This document shows positions 23,528 to 35,664 of a DNA stretch of 64,000 nucleotides, piece by piece. Made by a program: the position numbers and the translations under genes. Below the pieces are notes generated by a model. The model was not told the origin of the DNA. It made no database searches and saw only the letters and a program-made list of their open reading frames with translations. Source of the stretch: Hanleya hanleyi (taxonomy: Eukaryota; Mollusca; Polyplacophora; Lepidopleurida; Hanleyidae); NCBI GenBank assembly GCA_036873755.1, contig JAVTVY010006829.1:248001-312000 (forward strand). The letters run 5' to 3'. Position 1 is the first letter of the stretch. Each line of letters starts with the position of its first letter.

Positions 23528-24839
23528 CGACAGTGAAGAATTACTACACCGGCACAGTCAATTCTCGTAAAACCGCAAGAACGAACATGGTATGTCAATC
23601 CCATCAATGTAGACTATTGAAATAAGTCGCGAGACAAACAAGATAGACGCTGACGTTTATTTAGTCACTTTCGCTATTGGACCATGTGCGATATTTATCC
23701 GGCAATTGTACAATTTACAGGTTTGATTTATTTACCTGAAATAATCACCGATGACTTCGCTTACAAAAGTTAAGGCGACTGGTGAAAGTATACAGTTTGC
23801 TTCTTGAACGTATTTAGGTAGAGGAATCTTGAGAACTGCACGTGTTAGCACCATATGTCCGTGCTGAAAATAGTGAATGGATCTGGAGAACATTCACAGA
23901 CAATACACATCCGGTAAGTGAATTAAAACAATGAAATTGTCATCCCTTTTTGGAGTGGCTATCTTATTTCTGATACTTCCCCATATTGATAAAAGTGCTT
24001 CTCGGTCAGCTCGCCTCGGTCAGTCTAAATTATAACGTGAGAGTTCTCATCCGCCAATTGCATGGTGAATTGAATACTTTTTTAAGCAAACTTTATTATG
24101 TTAATCTCTCCTATTAAAATCTGAGTCGCCTTAGCTCCATTTTTGGTGAATTTGTCCCTCACTTCCAATGTGCATGGTCTGTCCCTGTGTGTCATAGTGT
24201 GTTTTTGCGTCCATTCCATGACACAGCCAAGGTCGGGTGGTCAGGCGTTATACGTAATAGCCCTAAATACCCGAAACGCCGAAAGGAGCAAGTCAAACAG
24301 CAAAAATGCAGTGAATTTGCCGAGAGCAATCTGCAAGCCAGGTAGTCTTGCATTTTGTTGACAGCACCGATTGACTGGATGCTATCCTAAGTTTGAACAA
24401 GGGGTGTGAAAATCCAGAGACAGCATAAAGCCAATGAACTGCACCCAAATCGTAATAATGTCTGCATGGGTGAAATAAGTAGCTAGAGTTGACTGAAGGA
24501 TTAAAAATAGGGAGAAGTTAAGTTAAGGAAATGTAGCTGAGAAGTGGACTTTGGGATTAAATCGCCTTAAGTTACCTATCATCAATATTTACCGCTTTAA
24601 GGACTTTCCTTTCCCTCATCGGTGTATACTTATGAAATTCTCCTGAGAGCACATCGGTTCACTAAACATTCAATGTTCTTGAATTGTGAAGCACCACCAA
24701 AAACAATACACAAACGATTTTAGTCATTATTTGTATATCTACAGAGATGATGGTTCACATGTAGACAGGTAAACCGACGGTGTATCTGGCAGCAGGAGAT
24801 TAGTCTGGTTCCATGAAAATGTCGTACAACCAGGCGAAG
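23528..24839. other. Intergenic region, no recognisable gene
   Basis: Nothing beyond short frames was seen. Confidence 0.4.
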
Positions 24840-26060
24840 CCGGAGGGTGGGGGAGGGGGGGGGGCGAGAGAGGGGGGGAGTATGAAAAGGGAGGGCGGGG
24901 AGGGGGGGGGGCAAGGACCACTTTGCCACCCCCCTCCATAAATATGACTGAATTGCCTTGAAATGGTCTGAAAATTCGTAGAGTAGCGCCTCAAATTTCA
25001 AAATTTTCCGGGAGAGTACGTACCCCGACCCATTCTTTCTCCCTTGACAGCTCATAAATATTCCCAAACTAACCGTGCGTAAATAACCATTGAGCACGCC
25101 CTTGAAAACATTATTTCTATTCTATTGCTCTATTCAAATTGATTATCAACAAAGATTGTAATAAGAGATTGGAAAAATATTGTAAACTTTGACATCCTTT
25201 CTCGCCTTGGTCCACTGATATTGGCACGATGATCCCGTCTCGGTTGGCATCGTGTCAATATCAGTGGACGAGTTTATGTGGTCTCTCAGATGGGGAGTGA
25301 TTCTGTTAGCTGAGTCAGGCTTTGTGGAACATACGTGGATATAGGTCTATTTGTGTCGCTTTGTTAATCAATTTCACGATGGAAACAACCGTTAAACTCG
25401 AGAAAGAAATTCCATCTTGTACTTTATTTGTTTGTCTTTTTCGATTGTGACTTGCATGAAAGCAGACGTCCCGTTCCTCATCCGACTTGTGAAATAGAAT
25501 ATTCTAAATCAACATGTGCACTTGCCACCTGTACATTTCACACAACTGTGCTAAAACACCCAATAAATGCACAGTTAGCAAGTTGTTATAGAAACAAGTG
25601 TTATAGAATGCAGTTTTATGCAAAGTGCCAACTTCTTCCCCGTGTTGTTCTATCTGATTTAGTGTTAACTTCAACACAGTCGAACATAATTTATCAGTTT
25701 TATATGATATACGCCTCTCTTTTTCGATAAAAACGTTAATTAGCGCCGGACATTGTCGCGTTTGGTACCTACAACTTTAAATAAATCGCGCATCGACGAA
25801 TTGACCTTTTCTTGCAGAGAAATTGACTTCGACTTAAACTGACGAGAAGTTGGTTTCGTCTGAACACCAATATTTGAGGAAGATTCTGTGGGTTTTCTTT
25901 TCTCTCTTTGAAATAGTTAGAAAGGTGGAAATTGTGACAGTTTTCACTCTAAAATCTTCTCTGAAAATGCACCAAGTGCCTAAAATGAAGGGTAAATTTT
26001 CAAAATTTCCCGCGGGAGGGGTTTGCCCCCCCCTCCCCCCTCCCTCCCAATCTTGAATTG
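24840..26060 (+). repeat. Dispersed repeat family rE, copy 1
   Basis: A poly-G/GA-rich start (24,845-24,920) is followed by 'aattttccgggagagtacgt' and about 650 bp matching 42,490-43,140. The continuing part 25,650-25,890 ('gatttagtgttaacttcaac', 'ctctttttcgataaaaacg') matches 33,440-33,690 and, inverted, 35,400-35,660. The right end 'aatttcccgcgggagggg' runs into poly-C. Together the pieces outline an interspersed element of at least 1 kb. A hairpin lies at 25,210-25,269. No coding region was recognised; a non-autonomous DNA element is plausible. Confidence 0.65.
25210..25269. repeat. Hairpin inside rE copy 1
   Basis: 22-bp arms 'gtccactgatattggcacga...' pair with 'catcgtgtcaatatcagtgg...' across a 16-nt loop. 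The same hairpin with compensated and uncompensated changes occurs at 42,740-42,799. Confidence 0.85.
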
Positions 26061-26599
26061 CTTTCCCCGCGCCTGACGACCGTATCTCATGATACCATGA
26101 TCGCCCAGACTCCGTGCAAATAGGCAGTGCACTTATGCATCAAAGTGGACCGAACTGACTTTTCGAAATGTGCAGCCATGTGTTACCTCTTGTTACTCTG
26201 AACGTGGAAAAAAATGTATGAGAAAACAATAAAATTGCACAGGACATTACGTATCGTTGTGGCGTTGTGGTCTTAAATGAAAACAATTTTCTTTTTCAAA
26301 GAACTGCTGCTGGTATGCAACGCTCGCAAGTCGCTTATTCCAAACACGGTCAAAAACGCGAACAGGTTCCTCTGTATAACCTGCACTGAGTTCAAAATAA
26401 CAATACAGAAACAGGAATTTTATGAATATATGAAGTCAGCCAGTTTACAGCATTATTTTTATACAAATTTAAAATACATCGTTCGCCTACTCAAGAGCGA
26501 CAAGTTTACCCCAACAAAAGAAGATCGAGCATATCTACAAGGACTGTTCTATTCGCAACATGCATGCCTGAAAGTATTTTCCATCAGTGTGTAGGCCTA
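26061..26599. other. Intergenic, one unassigned open frame
   Basis: A 105-codon plus-strand frame (26,277-26,594) has a mixed, protein-like composition (KSLIPNTVKNANRF, SDKFTPTKEDRAYLQGLF) but no domain I can name. It ends just before a LINE 3' tail on the opposite strand. It may be a decayed transposon or host exon piece. Confidence 0.25.
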
Positions 26600-26989
26600 C
26601 AGTTGAATTGAATTGAATTGAAATTTTTATTCACCATACAGAGAAGATATGTATATAAATCAATGTAAAATGCGTCCATATTGTCCGTATATTGGCGGAA
26701 ATAAAACCCTTGCGGGTTTGTTTTATCCCTAAGAATATATATGTTGTAAAACATTAAACAGCGAGAGTATAATTATATATATAAACAGATGGTGAATAGA
26801 AATAGTTAAGTAAATATATTCCGACATTATGCAGTTGTACCATTAAATATGAATTGTCCGGTAAAGATAATAAGTACATGTATCCGTGTCAGCAATACGT
26901 TAAATAATCAAATATAACAAATAATGTTTACCTTTCAAATAAAATGATATTGAGTTACCGAGTGTGATGATCACTCTCTGTTGCGCTCA
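26600..26989 (-). mobile_element. Retrotransposon 3' UTR and (CAATT)n tail
   Basis: On the minus strand the sequence ends 'tatggtgaataaaaatttc' and then repeats CAATT four times (26,603-26,624), a LINE-like 3' end with an embedded AATAAA. The upstream part, 26,705-26,989, is present again in inverted orientation at 27,907-28,189. The coding part is not recognisable. Confidence 0.5.
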
Positions 26990-28189
26990 TAATATTTTTC
27001 ATTAGTTGCCTTAACAGTCAAATCTTATAGCGATGAAATGGCTGGACCTGCTTGGCCCAGTATCTTTCAGGAGTTTTTTTAGATGACTCTAGATGTCGAT
27101 AACCGAGTATCGTTGACAGTTCATTACTCACCCACATATTGAAATTGTATGCAACTGCAGGAAAGTTCCATTGGCCCGAGGAATAACGCCGTGGACACAA
27201 AATACCCTTGGCGATCGGTATCCGGACCCTTGCGATGACATTTTAAAGTTATAGATGATTTCCCATTTGGACGAACATCCCCTTCTTATTATCCTAGTCG
27301 TTAGAAAATAATAGATATTAAGAAATTGTCCCCATGAGAAAATTAATCTCCAGTAAGCAGAACTTTATGACGAAGAAAACGCTTCAAGAAAGACAGCTTA
27401 TTGACATGTTTCCAAACCTACATCCAGGAATACACGACCTGTATGTAAGAGAAATGCCACGTTTGTTTGTGCAAGAGGTAAATGAATTATCAAACAGATT
27501 GAATCCACATCTATACATTCACGAGAATATTTCATACTTCCACAGTATCAAAAGCCTCATAGTGGAATAAGAGTGGGGGAGAAGAAAAATGCACGAAAGG
27601 TAGGACGGACAAGAAAAAAATAAAACAAAGAAACAATATGGTGGCCGAGAGGGGCCATCGTCACTTCGCCATCGTGCCATAGGGCGATAGAGCGATAGAG
27701 CGATGGCGATAGAGCGATAGAGCGATAGAGCTATGGCGATAGAGCGATAGAGCGATGGCGATAGAGCGATGGCGATAGAGCGATAGAGCGATGGCGATAG
27801 AGCGATAGAGCGATGGCGATAGAGCGATAGAGCGATGGCGATAGAGCGATAGAGCTATGGCGATAGAGCGATGGCGATAGAGCGATAGAGCGATAGAGCG
27901 CAACAGAGCGCAACAGAGAGTGATCATCACACTCGGTAACTCAATATCATTTTATTTGAAAGGTAAACATTATTTGTTATATTTGATTATTTAACGTATT
28001 GCTGACACGGATACATGTACTTATTATCTTTACCGGACAATTCATATTTAATGGTACAACTGCATCATGTCGGAATATATTTACTTAACTATTTCTATTC
28101 ACCATCTGTTTATATATATAATTATACTCTCGCTGTTTAATGTTTTACAACATATATATTCTTAGGGATAAAACAAATCCGCAAGGTTT
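26705..28189. repeat. Outer inverted repeat, about 285-bp arms
   Basis: The arm 26,705-26,989 ('aacccttgcgggtttgtttt' ... 'tctctgttgcgctc') is the near-perfect complement of 27,907-28,189. The 917-bp spacer holds unassigned frames of 60 and 78 codons and the minus-strand GCGATAGA array at 27,676-27,906. It sits directly outside the giant palindrome and shares its array, so this locus contains nested inverted repeats. Confidence 0.9.
27640..27910 (-). repeat. CTATCG satellite array, copy 1
   Basis: Reverse complement of GCTCTATC-GCTCTATC-GCCATC (22-bp higher-order unit with 8- and 6-bp subunits). It is preceded by the conserved flank 'atggtggccgagaggggcc'. Three more arrays with the same flank are at 34,036 (+), 34,722 (-) and 40,660 (+). 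All forward frames stay open and read ALSLYRHRSI, a repeat artefact rather than a protein. Confidence 0.95.
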
Positions 28190-28973
28190 CGTACTAAATG
28201 GAATTTAGACTGGTCACAAGGTGACTTTAAGCTATTAGGTCTTCTGTTTACAACAATTTGGCCGAAAAGGTTGAAAAAATTACAAAGATAAATTAAAAGA
28301 TATTGTCATACTCATGAAGATATGGTCCAAAATAGGATTGACTCCACTAGGACGAAATGTCATTTTAAAAAAGCTTGTTGTTGCCGAAACTCAACCATCT
28401 ATTTTCCTCTCTTCCAATCCCACCCGAACCACTTATAAATGAATTCCAGAAACGCTGTTTTGAATTTATTTGGAACTCGAAACCTGATAAAATTTTCAGA
28501 CAAATTTCTGTTAAACCACTTGAACATGGCGGTTTTGATAATCCTATTGTTAATATGTAATCCAGGCACAACATATATCGTGATTAGGATATTACAAGCT
28601 GATAATTCCAAGTGGGGTAATATTTTGAAAATGTATATGCCAAACAATATAGACCCAATAGGAGTTGGTTCAGCATTCTTAAGAACTAATATTATACCAA
28701 CGATGGAAAACGTATTTTGGAGGGACACGCTTCTAGCCTGGACAGAATTTCAAATAAAACTAGAGGACTGTCAAACTTTCTCGAATGAAATGATACAATG
28801 AAAAAATTAAAATTGATAATAAAGCTCTACATTTAGGTCACTGGGATGGAAAAGGCGTGCGGTTTGTAAATGATATTTTAGGTAATAACGGATCTTTTTT
28901 GTCACTTGACTCTTTTCAGTCCATTTATAAATGCGCAGCCAATTTTCTGGAATAATTATCAGTATTTCAGGCA
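28190..28973 (+). pseudogene. L1-like LINE ORF2 fragment, left arm, 5' part
   Basis: The frame at 28,375-28,560 gives LPKLNHLFSSLPIPP, EFQKRCFEFIWNSKPDKI and LEHGGFDNP, which match the region after the RT domain of L1/Tx1-type ORF2 proteins (SKLNHLF...FIW...K...GG). Frameshifts lead into 28,439-28,801 (WGNILKMYMPNN, LLAWTEFQIKL). The LINE is interrupted at 28,973 by the transposon FB1 and resumes at 32,601. The RT catalytic core is absent; the element is 5'-truncated. Confidence 0.75.
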
Positions 28974-30196
28974 AGTGGTATATAAAACTGATATTAACGC
29001 AACTTGACCTTTGACATAAACAATTTGCATAGTGGGGAGAAAAACTACCTCCGAACACAGAAGAGTTCCAATTTTTGCAGGTCACTGCGCAGGTCAAGTG
29101 GTTGCCATGGTGACGTCACTTCCGGTCACGTGACCTTTGGGGCATGTATTCCTCCGCGGTGATGCGGTCGCGGGAAAAAGCCTCCGCGTACAGAAAAATA
29201 GTCTCAAATACGCGGGGAGCTGGGGGAAATTCTCCGGCAATCTTCGGCAATCTCCGGGACATTTTGGGGGCGAGAGGGGCCCATAGTGGACCGATTGGGT
29301 CGAATGAGGTGTCAAAGTGAAGCGCTCCTCCAGGGCGATCAAGTAGTGGGTGGGTGTATGTAAAATTAGGATTTGTCCCAAAAATACAAAAAGCGGAACA
29401 CGGACTTTACCCCTACAATAGGAGAAACCCCTATCAACCATATTCAAACGAGATAATATCGGTCTCCGGCTTATCGGGCCTGCCTATCAAGTCATGGGTG
29501 GGTGCATGTAAATTGAGGATTTGTCCCCGAAAATATAAAAAGTGGAACACGAACTTTACCCCTAAAATCGTGCCTGATTCGCACATTTGCATCTGTACGG
29601 GAAAATGCCTGTATGTGTATAGGATTGATCATTTTTTTGTGGATTTTACTATGGGTTGTGGTGTCTTGTTTTCTTCGTCTCATCACGTAAAGCACGATGG
29701 GAAGGGTCTCGGAGCTAAGCGGTGAAATTTTTCGAAAAAGTCCCTGCGCGCATGCGTAGTGGGTAAATAGTGCTGGATGGCTGTTTTGGGGTCTAGGTGA
29801 GCCCCAAGTGGTCCGATGGTGTCGTACGAGGTCTTATTTTGAAGCTCTCGTGGAGGAGCATCCCGGCTGGGCTAATGCATCGTCCACTTTCAATATTCTG
29901 CGCATGCGCAGTCTGGCCGTAGTATAGAAAGCAGGCATTTTGGGGGAGCGTGGGAGTGTGCTTGGGGTAGAGCTGGACCACTATTGGTCCAAATGGGTCG
30001 TGGGAGGGGTCAAAGTGAAGCTTTTGTGGGGTAGTCAGAATGGCGTGCTATTTATTGCAAGTCGCGTCAATCTGCGCATGCGCAGTTGGGTGTAGTAAGT
30101 AAAGTGGTCATTTTGTGGGTGCGTGGGGTGTGTTTGGGGTAGAGATGGACCACTATTGGTCCGAATTCGCCGTGGGAGGTGTCATTTTCTAGCTCC

Positions 30197-31008
30197 CGGG
30201 GTGTAGACCCCGATTTGATGGATGTCCACAGCATCTATGACGTCATCGGTGACGTCATCAGTACAAGTAGTAGCGAAAGTGCATGTACTATGTGCCTATA
30301 CATGTACTATGTGCCTGTACATAGTGCCTGTTTTGGTCTTTGATATATATTGGCATTTGTGGGAAGTTGATGCTGGGTCGACATCGGGCCTTACAGACTA
30401 GTCTTTCGTGTTAAATGCCCGTCATTTACATCTGACGACGATACAGCTCAACAATCTCCAATGTACGAGTTGTCACAGCGAAACAGCTCACCAATTACCA
30501 GTATACGAGTTGTCAGAGCATTTCCATCATAGCTCTCTAGATTTGTATCTAATACCGCTTATGCCGGTGCTAGGGGCCGTATGGTCATATCATCCAAGTT
30601 GCCACATGAACAGGTGCAATAAAAGCGTACCTGAGATACAACACATATCACGAATCGTTAGATTCTTGGTATGTGCTTTAGAATAGGTTAACCAGAAGAC
30701 TATTCTGTGAAGTCATGTGACGCAGTCAGTATGTCGGCACCTCTTCCCACTTCCCTTATATGTGTTGTAATCTGTCCATATACATATACTCTACCAATGT
30801 ACATTTTTCTTGTCCATGTACTTATACTCTTGCGGGAACAGCACAGTATCCTGATAATATATACATCGCGGTGATGTGGTGTTAGCCAGCTTATCTGGCT
30901 AGCACTTCACACATTTATCGTTTTGAATTTTTCTTAATTGTAAGAAATTACATATCAGACTGTATGTTTGTTGTCCATAATAATAAAATAATTATGTATG
31001 ACCAGACT
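30197..31008. other. Left-arm-specific insertion containing rB copy 4
   Basis: At the matching place the right arm passes directly from 'attttctagct' to 'gactgtatctatgtt' (about 38,030-38,045), whereas the left arm has about 810 bp more. The extra DNA includes CRE-like 'gacgtcatcggtgacgtcat', a (catgtactatgtgcctgta) repeat and family rB on the minus strand. It shows the arms evolved separately after duplication. Confidence 0.75.
30515..30775 (-). repeat. Dispersed repeat family rB, copy 4
   Basis: Reverse complement of copy 1, including its extension ('ccatcatagctctct'), the tail module with hairpin, and the 5' end 'cccttatatgtgttgtaa'. This is the most complete match to the 1.5-kb copy. Confidence 0.85.
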
Positions 31009-31129
31009 GTATCTATGTTGTCCATAATAATAACCTAAGTATGTATGACCAGTTACATCCGGGGACCTTTGTTTTACATCCGGGACCTCATCTTACATCC
31101 GGGGTTTTCATTGTTTTACATCCGGGACT

Positions 31130-31345
31130 GTGGTTTTACATCCGGATGCTACAATATATGTCTTGTATTATTCAATATATGTCTTGTATTATACCATATC
31201 TGTGCTGTATTTTACAATATATGTCTTGTATTATACCATATCTGTGCTGTATTATACCATATCTCTCCTATGTTATACAATATCTGTCCTGTGTTATACA
31301 ATATCTGTCCTGTATTGTACCATATATGTCCTGTATTCTGACTCT
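31130..31345 (+). repeat. FB1 internal minisatellite, about 20-bp unit
   Basis: Around ten units of the type 'tatgtcttgtattatacca' and variants. The equivalent array in FB2 is on the opposite strand at 37,605-37,880 and is longer. Just upstream are four 'ttacatccgggg' phrases that also occur in FB3. Confidence 0.9.
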
Positions 31346-32600
31346 ACCCCACAAAAGCTTCACTTTGACACCTCCCACGAACCATTTGGACCAATAGTGG
31401 TCTATCTGCATCCCAAACACCCCCCCACGCACCCCCAAAATTCCTGCTTTCTATACTACGGCCAGACTGCGCATGCGCAGAATATTGAAAACGGACGATA
31501 CATTAGTTCAGTCGGATGCTCCTCCACGAGAGCTTCAAAATAAGACCTCTTGCGACACCATTGGACCACTAGGGGCTCACCTAGACCCCAAAACGGCCAG
31601 CCAGCACCATTTACCCACTACGCATGCGCGCAGTGACTTTTTAAACAAAATGCACCACTTAGCTTCGGGATCCCGCCCATCGTGTTCTACGTGGTGAGAC
31701 GTGAAAAACAAGATCCCACAACCCATATCGCAATGAACATGTGTGAATTGCCAAGTATGGACCTATCCACTGAGCCATTAGGCCTATGGGCCTATCCATA
31801 CTTCCGTGAACTTTTCGACAAATTTCACCGCTTAGCTTCGGGAACCCGCCCATGTGTTCTACGTGGTGAGACGTGAAAAACAAGATCCCACAACCCATAT
31901 CGCAATGAACAGGTGCGAATTGCCCAGTATGGACCTATCCATTGAGCCAGTAGGCCTATGGGCCTATCCAGATCTCCGTGAACTTTTCGAAAAATTTCAC
32001 CGCTTAGCTCAGAGACCCTTCCCATCGTGTTTTACGTGGTGAGACGAAGAAAACAAGACCCCACAACCCATAGTAAAATCCACAAAAAAATGACCACCCC
32101 TATATCCGTATAGGCATTTTCCCGTACAGATGCAAATGTGCGAATCGGGCCCTATTTTAGGGGTAAAGTCCGTGTTCCGCTTTTTATATTTTCGGCACAA
32201 ATCCTAATTTTACATACACCCACCAATGACTTGATCGCCCTGGAGGAGCGCTTCACTTTGACACCTCACTCAACCCAATCGGTCCCCTAGGGCCCCTCTC
32301 GCTCCCAAAATGTCCCGAAGATTGCCGGAGAATTTCCCTCAGCTCTCCGAGTATTTGGGACTACTTTTTCTGTCCACGGAGGCTTTTTCCCGCGACCGCA
32401 TCACCGCCGACGGCTTCACCGCGGAAGAATGCCCCAAAGGTCACGTGACCGGAAGTGACGTCACCATGGCAACCACTTGATCTGCGCAGTGACCTGTGAA
32501 AATTGGAACTCTTCTGTGTTCGGAGGTAGTTTTTCTCCCCAATATGCAAATTTTTTAGGTCAAAGGTCAAGTTGCGTTAATATCAGTTTTATATACTACT

Positions 32601-33430
32601 CAAGCAGTACGGAAAGCAGCAAACAACATGCGATTTGGACTATTACAGAAACAATATATGATACCGTTGATACCGCCCCCTATTTCACTATTAATAAGTG
32701 TAAAAAAAAGACTGTAAAATGTTATATAGAAATCTCTTGACCTTTAGATTTACTGTACTAAACAGTTCTTGAAAAAAATTATAGTGATTCGGAGTGGTAT
32801 ATATGGAATAATAATGTAACAAAGAGATGTGAAATATAAATGGTTTCGATACAGAATTTTTAACCGAATATTGACTACCAACATTTTTGCACATAAACTT
32901 TACCCTGATATATCTAACTTATGTACATTTTGTAGCAAAGTTCCAGAGACTATTATTCATCTCTTTTGGGAATGTGAACATATCTACCCTTGGTGGAGTT
33001 TACTGGAAAATTGGTTCGCTTCGGCGGGTGTTCCAATTGTATTTTCTCCAGAAAAAGTTATACTTGGTCTTTTACAACCCAGAAATCAGCCACTCAACTA
33101 CTGTATTTCTATTATTAAATTTTCTATATATAATCCCTTGGTTGAAAAGTGTTCAAAACGCTTTAAATGTGCGTACGAAACCGATAAATATTTCCAGTAT
33201 AAGAACTGCGAATGGCGCTTGTTTTGCCAGTATTGGTCATCGCTGCATTTACTGTTTAGACTCTTATGATGTTGTTTGCGTAGATAAATCGAGGTGTAAT
33301 GACGATGTATCTGTTTGTTGTATAACATGAGTTTCTAATTACAAATACAACCATTTTTGTTTAGTACAATAAAATATTGTATGTACAATGTGTATTACCT
33401 AACAAAACCAAATAAGATATAAAAAAAAAT
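32601..33430 (+). pseudogene. L1-like LINE ORF2 end and 3' UTR, left arm
   Basis: The 146-codon frame 32,829-33,269 holds KYKWFRYRIFNRILTTN and the zinc motif C-x2-C-x8-H-x4-C (LCTFCSKV...HLFWECEHIYPWW), diagnostic of the L1/Tx1-type ORF2 C-terminus. A frameshift at about 33,130 relative to the right-arm copy removes several residues (KIKVVKT is present only on the right). The 3' UTR contains 'caataaaatattg' and ends in an A-run at 33,420-33,429, a true retroposed 3' end. Confidence 0.85.
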
Positions 33431-34035
33431 CAGTGTTTGTTCTATGCGATTTAGTGTTAAGTCCAGCCACGATCAGCACAATCTTAATGAATTATCAGTT
33501 TCATATGACATCCGCCTTTCTTTTTCGATAAAAACGCGGAAGTGGCCACGTTCGGCACCCACAATTTCAAATAATTCAGCTTACGTATCGACGGACGAAT
33601 TGGTCTTTTCTTTCAGAGGAGTTAGAAGTTGAATTTGACGAAAAATTACGAGACTATGGGTAAATCAGATCACCAATATTTTAGGGGGGGGGAGAGTGAC
33701 CTCTTCTATTTCGATTCTACGTTGACTTTTTTACAAGCGTTGATCAGCATTAATTACAAAACTTGATTTCAAATGTATATGTTCAGATGTATATGTTCAC
33801 CAGAGAGCGAATATCACTGCTTTATTTATTAGATTCTTATGTCGATCTTTTAGCCAATGTTTATTATTTTAGCCCATATACAATAAAATTTATCGGTCTA
33901 TCTCTCTGTGTTATCTGTGTAATCTTTGTGGTATGCCGCTGGCCCCTATAGTATTCATGAATCCGCCTGATAATAACTAGAGTTAAGCGGCGAGGTCTCT
34001 TGTGTTGGAGGTACGATTATCACCGTATGAATATG
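33431..34035 (+). repeat. rE-related flank between L1 and satellite, left arm
   Basis: 33,440-33,690 matches 25,650-25,890 of rE copy 1. The rest, to 34,035, is AT-rich and repeated inverted in the right arm at 35,076-35,664. No gene. Confidence 0.7.
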
Positions 34036-34458
34036 CATGATTATGAGACATGCGCAGTCATGTACTTCACTCTATCGCTCTATCGCCATCGCTCTATCGC
34101 TCTATCGCGATATCGCCATCGCTCTATCGCCATCGCTCTATCGCTCTATCGCTCTATCGCCATCGCTCTATCGCTCTATCGCCATCGCTCTGTCGCCATC
34201 GCTCTATCGCTCTATCGCTCTATCGCCATCGCTCTATCGCTCTATCGCCATCGCTCTATCGCTCTATCGCCATAGCTCTATCGCTCTATCGCTCTATCGC
34301 CATAGCTCTATCGCTCTATCGCTCTATCGCCATAGCTCTATCGCTCTATCGCCATCGCTCTATCGCTCTATCGCCATCGCTCTATCGCTCTATCGCTCCA
34401 TCGCTCTGTTTTTTGACGTACGATGGCGAAGTGACGATGGCCCCTCTCGGCCATCATA
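34036..34458 (+). repeat. CTATCG satellite array, copy 2
   Basis: Flanked by 'gcgcagtcatgtacttc' on the left and 'gatggcgaagtgacgatggc' on the right, as in the 40.7-kb copy. Contains variants GCGATATC and CATAGC. It forms the inner end of the left palindrome arm. Confidence 0.95.
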
Positions 34459-34721
34459 GTATATTTTAATACGCCGGAAGAATTTGACATTCTAGCTCTT
34501 GGAACGAACTCGGAATTATATGTGTACTGCCCAGTGAGAAAGATTTGATCACGGAAACATCACGGTGTGACCTCCTCGAGCACCTTATTGGAAACTGGTA
34601 AGAACAAAATACGGTTTTCCTCTAATTTATGGGGTTTTTTTTCGCTACATACCGAAGCTTATTAGGTCAGCAGGATGAAACAACAAAGGTTCTTGTAGTC
34701 CATCATCCCAAACAGAAAAGT
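34459..34721. other. Palindrome spacer
   Basis: 263 bp of unique sequence between the arms. It contains no recognisable gene or repeat. It would form the loop of any extruded hairpin. Confidence 0.7.
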
Positions 34722-35075
34722 ATGGTGGCCGAGAGGGGCCATCGTCACTTCGCCATCGTACGTCAAAAAACAGAGCGATGGAGCGATAGAGCGATAGAGC
34801 GATGGCGATAGAGCGATAGAGCGATGGCAATAGAGCGATAGAGCGATGGCGATAGAGCGATAGAGCTATGGCGATAGAGCGATAGAGCGATGGCGATAGA
34901 GCGATAGAGCGATGGCGATAGAGCGATAGAGCGATGGCGATAGAGCGATAGAGCGATAGAGCGATGGCGATAGAGCGATAGAGCGATGGCGATAGAGCGA
35001 TAGAGCGATGGCGATAGAGCGATGGCGATAGAGCGATAGAGCGAAGTACATGACTGCGCATGTCTCATAATCATA
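34722..35075 (-). repeat. CTATCG satellite array, copy 3
   Basis: Mirror image of copy 2 at the inner end of the right arm, with the same flanks inverted. The unit order differs in detail, which shows independent turnover. Confidence 0.95.
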
Positions 35076-35664
35076 TATTCATACGGTGATAATCGTACTT
35101 CCAACACAAGAGAGCTCGCCGCTTAACTCTAGTTATTATCAGGCGGATTCATAATACTATAGGGACCAGCAGCATACCACAAAGATTACACAGATAAAAC
35201 AGAGAGATAGACCGATAAGTTTTATTGTATATGGGCTAAAATAATAAACATTGGCTAAAAGATCGACATAAGAATCTAATAAATAAAGCAGTGATATTCG
35301 CTGTCTGGTGAACATATACATCTGGAACATTTGAAATCAAGTTTTGTAATTAATACGGATCAACGCTTGTAAAAAAATCAACGTAGAATCGCAATAGAAG
35401 AGGTCACTCTCCCCCCCCCCCCTAACATATTGGTGATCTGATTTACCCATAGTCTCGTAATTTTTCGTCAAATTCAACTTCTAAGAAAAGACCAGTTCGT
35501 CCGTCGATGCGTAAGTTGAATTATTTGAAGTTGTGGGTGCCGAACGCGGCCATTTCCGCGTTTTTATCGAAAAAGAAAGGCGGATGTCATATGAAACTGA
35601 TAATTCATTAAGATTGTGCTGATCGTGGCTGGACTTAACACTAAATCGCATAGAACAAACATTT
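35076..35664 (-). repeat. rE-related flank, right arm
   Basis: Reverse complement of 33,431-34,035 with a longer poly-C/poly-G tract (35,411-35,422). No gene. Confidence 0.7.

Larger units (their letters stand above)
28974..32600. mobile_element. FB1: long-TIR fold-back transposon nested in the L1
   Basis: Left end AGTGGTATATAAAACTG, right end CAGTTTTATATACTACT. The TIRs run about 28,974-30,042 and 31,334-32,600 (over 1 kb each). Flanks are caggca (28,968-28,973) and caagca (32,601-32,606), a 6-bp target duplication with one mismatch. Removing the element and one duplicate rejoins the L1 sequence. The TIRs carry TGACGTCA next to CACGTG (29,111-29,132; 32,442-32,464) and TGCGCATGCGCA at 29,899, 30,073 and 31,468. 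No gene was found, so it is non-autonomous. Its termini and TIR body are related to FB3. Confidence 0.88.

Noticed and set aside
26277..26594. 105-codon frame as a host gene
   Set aside because: Composition is protein-like, but there is no domain, promoter or poly-A signal, and it sits among retroelement debris. Left as unassigned.
27334..27570. 78-codon frame in the outer inverted-repeat spacer
   Set aside because: No motif recognised and no regulatory signals. It could be a retroelement remnant but I cannot support it.
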